In this document: piece by piece, positions 42,792-52,600 of the stretch
Layout of the letters: the number at the start of each line of letters is the position of its first letter
Position numbering within the stretch: the stretch's first letter is position 1
NCBI RefSeq assembly: GCF_002775205.1
Contig: NC_036445.1
Coordinates: forward strand, 27,818,953 to 27,882,952
Source: Xiphophorus maculatus
Taxonomy: Eukaryota; Chordata; Actinopteri; Cyprinodontiformes; Poeciliidae
Length of the DNA stretch: 64,000 nt
Direction of reading: 5' to 3'
The notes under the pieces: generated by a model
Told to the model about the DNA's origin: nothing
The model's database searches: none
Seen by the model: only the letters and a program-made list of their open reading frames with translations
Program-made: the position numbers and the translations under genes

Positions 42792-42985
42792 TTTTTTGTT
42801 TGTTTATGGACTCTTGGCCCTTCTTGTGTTTCCGCCCACGATGGTGGGTAGTTTTTTGTTTTTCTGGACTCTGGCCCCCCCGTCCAGCGCCCCTCCGCCC
42901 ACCCTTGTTGTGTTTTTGTTTTTTCTGGACTCTGGCCCCCCATCCGGCGCCCCTCCGCCCACCCTTGTTGTGGTTTTTTTTTTTT
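42774..42985 (+). repeat. About 60 bp repeats downstream of the 712-codon frame
   Basis: CGCCCAC recurs at 42774, 42833, 42896 and 42956, i.e. spacings of 59, 63 and 60 bp, with units such as TTCTGGACTCTGGCC. These lie at and beyond the stop codon and, unlike the upstream arrays, are not all multiples of three. Confidence 0.8.
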
Positions 42986-43019
42986 GGGCGTCTGGTAGCC
43001 GCCCTTGAGGGAGGGGTAC

Positions 43020-43347
43020 TGTCAGGATCTGTGTTTTTCTGTGTTTATTTAGAGTTTTCTGTGTCCTTAGTCTCTTCGTTGTCCTGTCCTCCCCTTGATT
43101 GTTCCCAGGTGTGTCTCGTTCTGTGATTACCCTCCCGTGTATTTAACCCCACCTGTGTCCCTTGTTCCTCGTCGGGTCCTCGTCTATGTTTCGTCAATGT
43201 TCGTCAATGTTTAGTCTCCTCGTGTTCAGTTTGTGTTACTCCTGCTCGTTGTTTGGACTAAGTTATTTTCATTAAAAACATCATAATTCATCTAACCTGG
43301 GTCCGCTGCATCTGCCTCACCACCAACACCACCCGCACTTCTTGACA
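43020..43347 (+). repeat. 3' LTR
   Basis: Same length as, and by eye the same sequence as, 40288-40615. Preceded by a purine-rich GAGGGAGGGGTAC that can serve as polypurine tract. Followed by the target duplication CTATA at 43348-43352. Confidence 0.92.
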
Positions 43348-43804
43348 CTATAAATGCTTTTTTCTGCATGAAGCTGAAGGCTGAATGTACAGCCAGCTGT
43401 TCTGTAGTCCCCACTGAGATGTATTGATCGACCTGTTTATGAATGACCTTCAGCCACATGGTCAGAGGCAGCTACTGACTGAGGAGGGACAGGGAGCACC
43501 CCTCAGACAATCAAATAAAATCATTTGTTTTTCTTCTGTCATTGAGTTTTACAGCGTGGTTAGATAATGGAAATTTTGGTTACATATGATAAAATTCGTC
43601 TTCTTTTTTTTTTTAGACCGTGGCGATTAAATATATTTCAACGTGGGTGTATTCGCAGTTAATAATCACAACAAGTAGGCCATTGTTCCCTGCAAACCGC
43701 TCTAATCTCCTGACTAAAAAAAGAAAAAACAGACACAATGCCTGTGTAATGTTTTTCAAGCAGAGGAGACAGAAGGCTTTACAGATGAACAGGTAACAGG
43801 ATTG

Positions 43805-43857
43805 AGGAGGAGGAGGAGGAGGAGGAGGAGGAGGAGGAGGAGGAGGAGGAGGAGGAA
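43805..43857. repeat. (GGA)n microsatellite
   Basis: About 17 perfect GGA units. This purine mirror repeat is able in principle to form triplex DNA. Confidence 0.92.
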
Positions 43858-44041
43858 GGTTTGGGTTTCCAAATAACCAGACCCCATTAGTGCATTAACT
43901 GTCACTTCCCAAAAAGCTTCCAGCTGTCAAAAGGTCTCCTAGCAACAGGCCAGCGCCTCAGTCCACAAACTACGAGGACAGAGAAGGAGGACAAGCCCCC
44001 ACATTTACAAACACAATGACCCTGTTGCATCCCACAGCCGC

Positions 44042-44094
44042 GCCACGCGCGTACATTTCTGGAGCACCTTACTCCAGAAATGTACGCGCGTGGC
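44042..44094. repeat. Perfect 23 bp inverted repeat with 7 nt loop
   Basis: Arms 44042-44064 and 44072-44094 are exact reverse complements (starting GCCACGCGCGTACATTTCTG), with loop CACCTTA. It lies about 50 bp inside the presumed first klhl32 intron, next to the CpG-rich 5' exon. Confidence 0.93.
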
Positions 44095-44147
44095 ATTTTA
44101 CTGATTTGGGCTCGCTTTTAATCCCAATGTAACACGGGCTCACATAC

Positions 44148-44420
44148 CGCATATGAATGTGAAGTGAGTCGGCCCCGTCCTCCGTGGTGGCGCCGCCGTT
44201 ACAAATGTCATTTGACGTCCGTAGGAGCTGGTCTCCTTCCCGTCCACAGCGGGGCGAAACGGGAACACAGCCGCTAGCAGAGGCACTCACTTACCGCGGA
44301 TTCTGTATTGGCTGTGCCCTGCTGTAGCCCGTCAGATATTACATTATAACCCCGCCCCTAAGCGGTGCTCAGTCACGTGAACCCCGGTGTTGCATAGCCG
44401 AGAAAGCGCGCCCCCGCGTG
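44148..44420 (-). promoter_or_regulatory. klhl32: klhl32 5' non-coding exon and promoter region
   Basis: CpG-rich sequence at the expected 5' end. Two donors on the minus strand are possible: CCGCG|GTAAGTG (exon ending at 44295, strong) and GCG|GTATGTG (exon ending at 44148, weaker). Upstream is a GC box CCCCGCCCC (about 44350) and a TCACGTGA E-box (about 44373). No TATA box was identified, as usual for CpG promoters. The transcription start is not determinable here. Confidence 0.5.
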
Positions 44421-44483
44421 GTTAATTCACACTATGCATACTGAATAATGATATTTATGACCTTTTTTTTGTAGACACATATC

Positions 44484-44800
44484 TACGGAAGAGTACGGAA
44501 GAGGATTAGGGCCACCGAAAAAAAACACAACAAAAGAGTTCTGACTTTAAAGTCAGAATTCTGAGATTAGATTAAAGTCAGAATTCTGAGATTAAAGTCA
44601 GAATTCTGAGATTAGATTAAAGTCAGAATTCTGAGATTAAAGTCAGAATTCTGAGATTAAAGTCAGAATTCTGAGATTAAAGTCAGAATTCTGAGATTAG
44701 ATTAAAGTCAGAATTCTGAGATTAAAGTCAGAATTCTGACTTTAAAGTCAGAACTCTTTTTGCTTTCGGTGGCCCTAATCCTCTTCCGTACTCTTCCGTA
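44484..44800. mobile_element. Inverted-repeat element with palindromic AGAATTCT minisatellite body
   Basis: The terminal inverted repeats are about 37 bp and perfect (starting TACGGAAGAGTACGGAAGAG), with TA at both borders. The body (about 44540-44755) consists of some eleven copies of ATTAAAGTCAGAATTCTGAG with 20 or 25 bp spacing; each contains the palindrome CAGAATTCTG, so the whole body is self-complementary. No coding capacity. Located just upstream of the klhl32 promoter. Confidence 0.85.
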
Positions 44801-47800
44801 CATAGCTTTTTACTGTAAGCAGTATTATTTTTTTTCCTATTATAATCCCCAAGGCTGTGCAGCTCTGCACAAAAAAATATGCCTGAATTCACCTTTTATA
44901 GACCATAAAGTGTAAAACTCATGGTTTCAGTTTTGTCAAATTCAATTGACTGCACTGGATTTTCTTCAGGGATGTCTCCAGCTTGTCTCTAAACTGTATT
45001 TTCTCTCAGAGTTGAAAGAAATATTTTTGCCAACGCATGGGTTCCGAATTAGAACATGCACATGCAGGATTTCATAAGAATCCTGAGACTGAGGAGTAAG
45101 ATTTAAGTGCATTTTTAGATGTTACTGGCTTCATAATACGCAAACACAAACAGATCTATACACAAGTATTTATTCTTTTCCTACTCCTTTTAATTTTTCT
45201 TCCAATCAATCAGACTTTGATGTAACTTTTCACAGTAGATATGAAAAGAACGTTGCTGTTTAACACTCATAGTATTTTCTTTGAAATGTGATGACATATC
45301 GTGGAGCATGCACCCCAGTAAAACTTGTCTGGCGACGCCAATGGTTACCACCGAATAATTGCTGTAAATCTGTGTTTGATGCGTAGATCTGTGTCTTCTT
45401 TGATTGTTCAATGCTTAAATGTTTCTTCTGTATAAGTGCTGTGCTATAGTACTCTTGCTAGTCAAAACTGCAGTGTTATTATTATGGTTTTGAAGAACTA
45501 GTTTGGTGAAATCAACCATTACATTCAAACAGTTCCTTACATATTTCCCCCCCCCCCAAAAAGTAAGTTCTTATTTGATCACTTTAGCTTTTTTAAGCGT
45601 TTGTGTAAATAGTCTTGTCATTTTTTTCTACAAGGAGTCAAAGTTCAGCAGTTTTGTCACTGATAAGGGAAAGTGTTCAGTTCATAATTAACGATTCCAC
45701 AAGGCACTGTTGCTTCGGTTCCTGGAATACGCTGGAGTTACAATCCCCATGTCCTTCATAACACTTCCCAGACGCCAGCCTTTCTTATAAATCTCTTCAG
45801 GTAGCATTAATCGGGACTTTGGTTACTTTTTAAAAGAAATATTTTTGAGTTTAAATGTATGAATCGTCTTCCCAGTTCTTGTACTTCACTATAAGAGTGT
45901 ATTTTGCTCTGGGGGAAAAAAATTAGGGAAATTGCAAAAGTGGAAATCAAAAAAAAAAAAAAAAAATACTACTTCCAGGAGATAAACAGTGTCTGAAAGA
46001 AATGCTTTTTAGAATGAGGATAAATCAGGAAAGCAGCATCATCCTTCATTGTACGTCGAGCATTCAAGTGAGACCTCTTTGTGAATCACTATGTTCATAC
46101 TAAGCTACTTATCTGTATATCAAAGTAAGCAATATTTAGTATTTTCCACTGACCCAACTTAAAATACGTGAATAAAATGTGTCATTGTGACAGGCTTCTT
46201 TTAACAAAGTACCTAAAAGTATTGCAAAAGTGCAAACTGAGTATGTTTCTCCAGCTCAAGGCCACGCAAAAGGAGAATTAACAAGACAAGAAGCCAAGGG
46301 TCCCATGGTAACTCAGAAAGAGCAGCAGAAATCCACAGCCCAGGTGAGAGAATCGGTTGGCAAGACGACTGTTAGTCACGCTCTCCACAAATTCAGCCTT
46401 CATGGAAGAGTGCCAGGATGAAGGCTTGCGTAAAGTTAAGACAAATAGGAATTCACACCTCAAAGTAAGATTTTTAAATTTTTTTTGGTAATATCCCTTT
46501 CATGCATGAATTATGATCCTTTGTGTCAGAATTTTTTTCCCATTTTAAAAAAATTTTTTTCTTAAGGCATAAAAAAGGTAGGAACATTTTTTTGTAAAAA
46601 TAATTTATTTTTTATTTTTTATTTTTATGTGATCAATTGTAATTTTGTCCAAATACAATGTTGTTATTTGAAAAATACATCAGTAGTATTGTTCCTTAGG
46701 GGTTATCTGATGTCACAATATTTTTTTTACTTGCAAGAGTCGTCTACAGTAGAAGGAGGGACCTGGTCGGTCCTCATGCTTTTGTGTCTGTCAGCCATAT
46801 TGTATGTAACAAAAATAATTTCTTGCATTTGCAGTTGATGGCCAGTAGTTGATGGTATATTTTATGATGCATTAGTGTCCACTTCAGTGGTCTGTGTGCA
46901 TTTATAACATAAAAATCCACAGGAAGCACAAGAAAATGGCTTTTAGATATCTGTCCACTGTAGTGACCACTATGCATGAAGGGCTACAGTTTGAAAACTA
47001 TATATTATTTTCATTTGGTTGTATAGTATTGTGACACACTATGAAAATGTTCAAGACATATAATGAAAATCAAAATGTATCTATGTATGAAATGAAAAAG
47101 AAGGAAGGAAGAAAAATCAAGCACTAAACAGAAAAATTTCAGCCAATAGGCAAAGACAAACAACAAAGAACAGCTGAAGAATTTCAGAAAAATTCTTCAT
47201 TCAAAATATAAAAATTAGAACTATTTTAGACTTCCTGCCAGGTTCTGTGGATTTATCATTAGCTAAATTCCAATGTTGCAAGTAATGCTTTCATTACTAA
47301 CACTGACTAACAAACTGAATCAAGTGTTATGTAGAGATCATGTTGTCCAGACGACAAGATTTATGCCATTTCCCAATGTTGACTTTGGTGCTTGCAGGAA
47401 ACTTGCTTAATGAAGAAGGTGGCATCAAATAATGTCAGATTAAATAAACACAATGGTATGCCAAGGACTTATTGATGTTTTTGCTTTTTTCAATCCGTCT
47501 TTTCAAGCTTTCAAACAGAAATTAAACAGAATCCTTTGCTTTGGAGGATCATAAGCCAATCTCATTTTGAAACATCTGTATGACAATGCAAGGTAGATAT
47601 TATATCATCCTATAGTGGCTGAAAACTTGGAGACCATAATTTATTACTTTCATTTAATATGCCAGGGCTTTAGAATTTGAAGCAAGCAAACTAGTTGTTA
47701 CTATGACGTACCCATTGCTCCAAGTTTGTGCAACCTCATGAAAAAGTGTCTACTTAAACAGTCAGTGTGACAAAACGCTGTCAGTGAATATGTTTTAAAA

Positions 47801-48059
47801 CTGACTTGTTGTTCTTTGTCGTCTTTATTTTTTATTCATCTTCATTACAGCTTTTGTGTGTTTGATAGCATGGTATATGATGAGTTGGTGTTTAATACAT
47901 GTATTTTTAATGACAAATGTAATAAATTCCTAATTATTTAGAAAGTTCCTTGATAATTCTCACAGTTAAGTTCAATTTTATTCAATTCATTTTGGATATA
48001 AGCAACAATACGCGCTTTACATTGTGGCACCTTTGGCACTCCATACAACACACACACGC
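44801..48059. other. Intergenic sequence between klhl32 and fzd6
   Basis: Divergent promoter-to-promoter spacer. Contains a C run (about 45547), A runs, and at 46206-46440 a possible transposase fragment (listed). Otherwise no gene or named repeat was recognised. Confidence 0.5.
46206..46440 (+). pseudogene. Possible Tc1-like helix-turn-helix remnant
   Basis: The plus frame reads AQVRESVGKTTVSHALHKFS and then LHGRVPG, resembling the second DNA-binding helix region of fish Tc1 transposases. It ends in a stop right after. Neighbouring text AAAGTATTGCAAAAGTGC is also Tc1-end-like. Weak. Confidence 0.4.
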
Positions 48060-48253
48060 ACAGCTGTTTCTCTTCTTACTCCGCTTTCAGAGCGGTTTGG
48101 AGGCTACAGCGCCTCCTGGCGTCGACGCTATTCGATGGGAGCACCGGACAAAAACAGAGACGGAGGAAATAGGTCCTCACATTCCTTTAAAAAAATCCTC
48201 TCCTTAGTGTTTCCATGTGAACTGCTGCTACAAAAACACGTTGACTGTAGGGG
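48060..48253 (+). promoter_or_regulatory. fzd6: Candidate fzd6 5' non-coding exon and promoter
   Basis: GC-richer, CpG-containing stretch 1.2 kb upstream of the fzd6 start exon, ending in TAGGG|GTAAGT, a near-consensus donor. A plausible acceptor (CTCTTCCAG at 49416-49424) precedes the ATG exon. CpG-rich sequence continues to about 48450. Position and splice signals are the only support. Confidence 0.4.
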
Positions 48254-49424
48254 GTAAGTCATTTTAATCCGTGTCTTTTGGTTTTCCAGCTTGTGTTGTT
48301 GTTCCCAATTTTCCACCGAAGTTTCCCCGGAGCCTGCTGTCCCACGACGGCAGCGACCGAGGCAGGGATCTCGGCTGAACTTTCTCCGCACACTCGGTGT
48401 CTGTTTTCGTGGCTTAAAAGTCGATTCTGCTTCCAGAATGTTGTCAAAGTTAAACAGTTCTAAAGCAACTATTACATAGTTACAATGTTTCTTATTCGCC
48501 AATTGGTGGGTACGTGTCAGTGTTACCTCGCTGGCTCTTAATGTAAAAGTTTAATAAGACTACTTATGTCAATGGGTAATATTAGTAAGTGTTCACACTA
48601 GTACAGGTCGGTAGTGAGATTTGAGGTTAGTCTGAAGGTTTGTTAGGAAACACATCAAATCTGTAAACTAGTAATTATCCCAAGTTCTTTTGTCTGTAAA
48701 GAAAAATATGATAAATCATCGTAAACAACTCCTTGACATAACCTCAAACATGTGCATAGTGTCTTCAAATGTTTCTAATTCTACATGGGCGCCATATGAA
48801 ATGACCACGTTCATAGTGAAGCTTTTACCTTGTGAGAAACAGGATATCAATGGGAAAGCATTTCAGTCGGCTTCGCATTCATAACTCTAAGCTCCTAATA
48901 TGCAATTGCGTATTTGGAGCTCTGACGTTTTAATGTGAAGTTTTAATGGGCTCCAACAAGCTGAGACTGATTCTTCTGAATCACCTATGATCCTGTTGCA
49001 TCCCCCCCACCCCCCAGCCTGTGCAGATGCATGCGCACAAAGTTTGTGCAGGGATTGACTGGTTTATGGCTCCCAAAATCCGCCTGAGTTATGTTTCTTA
49101 GGAGAGTTTCTCAAGCTGGGTCTTATAAGCACCTCAAGGGACATGAGGGAATTCACTGAACCAGGGACTGTAATACATTTCTCTTTGCTGTACACAGGTA
49201 AAGAGACACACACACACACAAAAGTAAATAAATGCCAGAGTAGGGCTCCTAAAAGTGACAAATTTCATGTTAATCGCAATTTATTTACAGGGATGTGGGA
49301 CCTGCTGCTCAGGCCTCTGAAATGTCTCCAGGAAAAGTGATCTGTGGATGATGCTGTGAGTCAGAAGGAAAAAGAAAATCCATCAAATTCAGGCACATAT
49401 ATTCCAAAGAGCAACCTCTTCCAG

Positions 49425-49653
49425 TTGACATAGAAGGCAGACTTTCATTACCAAGTCAGCTGCTGCCATGTTGATGCCAGGGCCACTGTGGTTGTGGCTG
49501 TCGCTGGCGTGGGTTGGAAGCTGCGGCTCTCACAGCCTGTTCACCTGTGAGCCCATCAAAGTGCATCGGTGCCTCGGGATGCCCTACAACATGACTTTCT
49601 TTCCTAACATGATGGATCACTACGACCAGGAAATCGCAGCTAGCAAAATGGAG
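49425..49653 (+). CDS. fzd6: fzd6 start exon, signal peptide and CRD start
   Basis: Possible acceptor CTCTTCCAG before 49425; coding starts at ATG 49468 and the donor is AAAATGGAG|GTAAGC. The first 21 residues form a signal peptide ([19 protein letters not shown]). The mature protein then starts [11 protein letters not shown], with [15 protein letters not shown], the beginning of the cysteine-rich Wnt-binding domain. An ATG two codons later (49474) could also be used. Confidence 0.9.
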
Positions 49654-52600
49654 GTAAGCCTAAACGACGTAAGACCTAACATTCCTCCTCTTTTGTACCC
49701 ACCTCCATAGAAAGTCCAGCTTCTTTTGAATTCTGTGCGTCTTCTGAAACACATTACTATTTCTGAAAATAACCAACTTTCGTTCGTCAGCAGCAACTTC
49801 CACTCTGAAGAGTGTTGTTGTTACAACTATCTGGTTGTGCCTGTGTGTGGCGTGTTCACTGAGCTGGCAAAAACGTTTTTAAAAAATCTGAATTTTGAGT
49901 TTCCAGCCACCGGTCAGGTTCTGCTCAAGCTGCATCTCTTTCCATAACCTTTATCAAAACTCCGAAATATGGTGTAAGTGTTTTAACAAAATGTATGTGA
50001 ATGAAGTTTTTTTTGCTATATAAAAACCATAGATGCACAATCAGGGTTGTGCATCTTTAACTGCAGCAAATTCAGTAGTAACTAAAACATCCACTGCTGC
50101 AAGATCTATCAGCAGATTTTGCAAGGCATTAATGAAGTTTGTAGGGTAATTATTGATTGGTATATAAATCACGCTGCAGCTTCTGACATTTTTGATCAGT
50201 GAGTAATGAGTTTACCAGCCAATGTAATAATTAATGAAGCACAATTACGGTTGCACCGTTTGCAGTTTTCTGGACGATCAACGATCTTTAAAAAAAATCC
50301 TGTCCTTCCGATTTCAGCCCATATTGATTTTTTTCATCTAAAAGATCTGTAAATATAGCGACAAAGTTATTAAGTTGGCAACAGTGGGGTGACTATTGTT
50401 AGCATATCCGGATGTGACCTTGTGGGCGGGTCAGTCAGTTAGCCCTTGCTCACGGCAGAGCTAAACGGGACAGCAGCTGCACTGCCATTGACCAAATTAT
50501 TATGCAATTTGGCGTTTCAAAAATAAATTCGCTTTATTTTGTAAACACGACAATTTCGAATAAACTCGTTTTTCGATAAAACGCTTTGGCCTTAGGATGA
50601 GGTGGGTTTTTGTTTTTTTTTGTGGCCATATAAAAATTTGGCTTATTTCACAAAACATCGCATGAGTCACAAGACCAACAACCAGACGTTGCCACTGGCG
50701 CAAACCAAGAAGAAGAAGAAGACGACAGGAAGTAGCTGGCAGATCATGGTGTGGCATGTTTTTGAATGATTATCGTGTGAACAGACTTAGTCATGATGTC
50801 TGAAGGGTTCGGGAAACGTGTATGGTATATAAAATATCTATGCTGATATTGGCCCAAATTTTCATATTGGTGCATCCCTAGTAACAATCAAGTAGTGACC
50901 CTCCCGCCCTACCCGATGGACACTAAACATGTGGTTCCAGAGTGTAATGTGGTTGGAAATACTTGGAAACAGTGCAGGGCTGCAGGTGTTTGGAGCAGCC
51001 AGTCAGGACATGATGGAAATGTGAGCCAGAACCATAATTCTGACTTGTCAGTGGAAAGCGGTTTGCAGGTCAAGAGAGAAAGAGCAAAACTCTGAAGGAT
51101 TTATCACGCACTAATGGGTAAACTCTTTAAAACAGTTGCACAATGCCACATTGCGTGTTGCTTCACACTCACTGTTCTGGATGTTTTTATGAGATGGCGG
51201 GTTAAAAAAAAATCTCAGCAATGATCTCTTTATGCAAAAATCTCCGAAAATGCAACTTTAATCAACTCTTGGTTCACTTTTTGCGGCGATCTGTAACATT
51301 ATGCTCCTATAAACTAGTCCAGGTGTGTGTTCCTCTGCAGAAATCCCTGTTGTTTTTTTGTTTCGTTTTTCTTGGTAGAGCATCTTGTCTCCAGGCATTC
51401 CTTAGGACCCAGGGTTCTGGTTACTTTTACACTCAGTGTCAGACTTTGTGAATATGAGCAGTGATCTGTTGAAGGAGTCTTTTGTGCGGCATCTGGCAAA
51501 GGTGCAGGTGTTCGATTTCACAGCAACCTTGGCCACCGGCAACTCTATCGACTTTGTTGCGTGGAGCCTTTGATTTTAGGAGGAAGGGGAGGGACACGCC
51601 TGGTCCCACACAAAGCTGACTGCGCATACCACACCGAGTATCTTCTGTCTGTTAATGACTCACTCATTTACCCCCCTGCCCCCCACTGTATGCTTAGCTG
51701 TCTCCCATGTTACAGCCTAACACTCTGGCTTCAGCCCTGTCTGAAATGTGTAGCTGTTTATCACTAAGCCTTGGTGCTGGAATCCAACAAACTGCCTCAC
51801 TCTCAGCCGAGGTCGGCTAATCAGTCCAGTACTCCAGAGGGAAGGCATTTGCTCCAAATTCCAGAAGATTCAAGAGCTCAGATGTTTTAGGTGTTAGAAT
51901 ACCTAAAAAAAAAAAAAAAATAGAATACAAAAACAAAATTAAGCAATAGGTGACAAACCTCATGTATCTTTTTCTTCTAGATAAAGATATTTTTTCAAAA
52001 AGAGTTGACCCTTTTAAAGCAGTAGTATTACGTATAGTTGACTCTTCTTTTTAGCTTTACATCATGTTATAATGTTATTCTCTCATCAAAAAGTATACTT
52101 GGAGTTTTGCTTTGATTCTTTCGTGCTTGTTTGAGAAATCCTTTTATCTCCCATGGCAACCATTCAGCTGTGAAAAACGTCTGGGTGGACCTAGCCCCGC
52201 CTTCGAGGACGAAGCTCCTCCTCAGAGCTGCAGCTTCTTAGCTTCCAAGCTTCCGCTTCACAGAACTCCCTCCCCCACAGCTCCCTCAATCAGCTCCTTC
52301 AGACTAGCCGTCAGCAATTAGCAAAATGCTAATTGGAACTCTGCATCTCCCAAACTCGTTGTACAAGCTACTTGTCAGTGCAACGCTGGTAAAAATGCTG
52401 TTAAAAGGATAATAGAGGAGCGATGTTTTGTTATGACTTCCTGAAGACAGAAGTTTCAGAAAGAGCGGGAGCTTTTAAAGAAACTGAGGCCGAATTTCAA
52501 GATGTTAAATTACAAAGTCAAATTTCTCACTTCTAACAATAACTACACCACTTTTGGCAACTTAGAACCTTTACTGCTATATATAGTCACTTTTCAGACA

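Larger units (their letters stand above)
40288..43347 (+). mobile_element. Nonautonomous LTR retrotransposon, Ty3/Gypsy-like, very recent
   Basis: 3,060 bp. Two 328 bp LTRs (40288-40615 and 43020-43347) begin TGTCAGG and end TTGACA, and no difference was found between them by eye. A 5 bp duplication CTATA flanks the whole. After the 5' LTR comes GAAGGACCCGACCAGACC, a possible primer site, not matched to a tRNA. Before the 3' LTR is a purine tract GAGGGAGGGG. No protease, reverse transcriptase, RNase H or integrase is present. The body is a 712-codon frame of tandem repeats plus a 3' T-rich repeat. The Gypsy label is inferred from the 5 bp duplication, the MDPA start (common in fish Gypsy gag) and the 3' end text GCGTCTGGTAGCCGCC. 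It lies in the first klhl32 intron, opposite in strand. Confidence 0.9.

Noticed and set aside
40681..42943. Long minus-strand frames across the LTR element (for example 41778-42746, rich in EAGTTEAV)
   Set aside because: They mirror the tandem repeats and lack a start context or any domain; the openness follows from stop-free repeat units.
43348..44041. Possible extra gene between the LTR element and the klhl32 5' exon
   Set aside because: Only a GGA microsatellite and AT-rich sequence; no spliceable frame with recognisable protein.
44541..44755. CRISPR-like regular repeats
   Set aside because: The units abut without unique spacers, sit between transposon ends and lie in a vertebrate genome.
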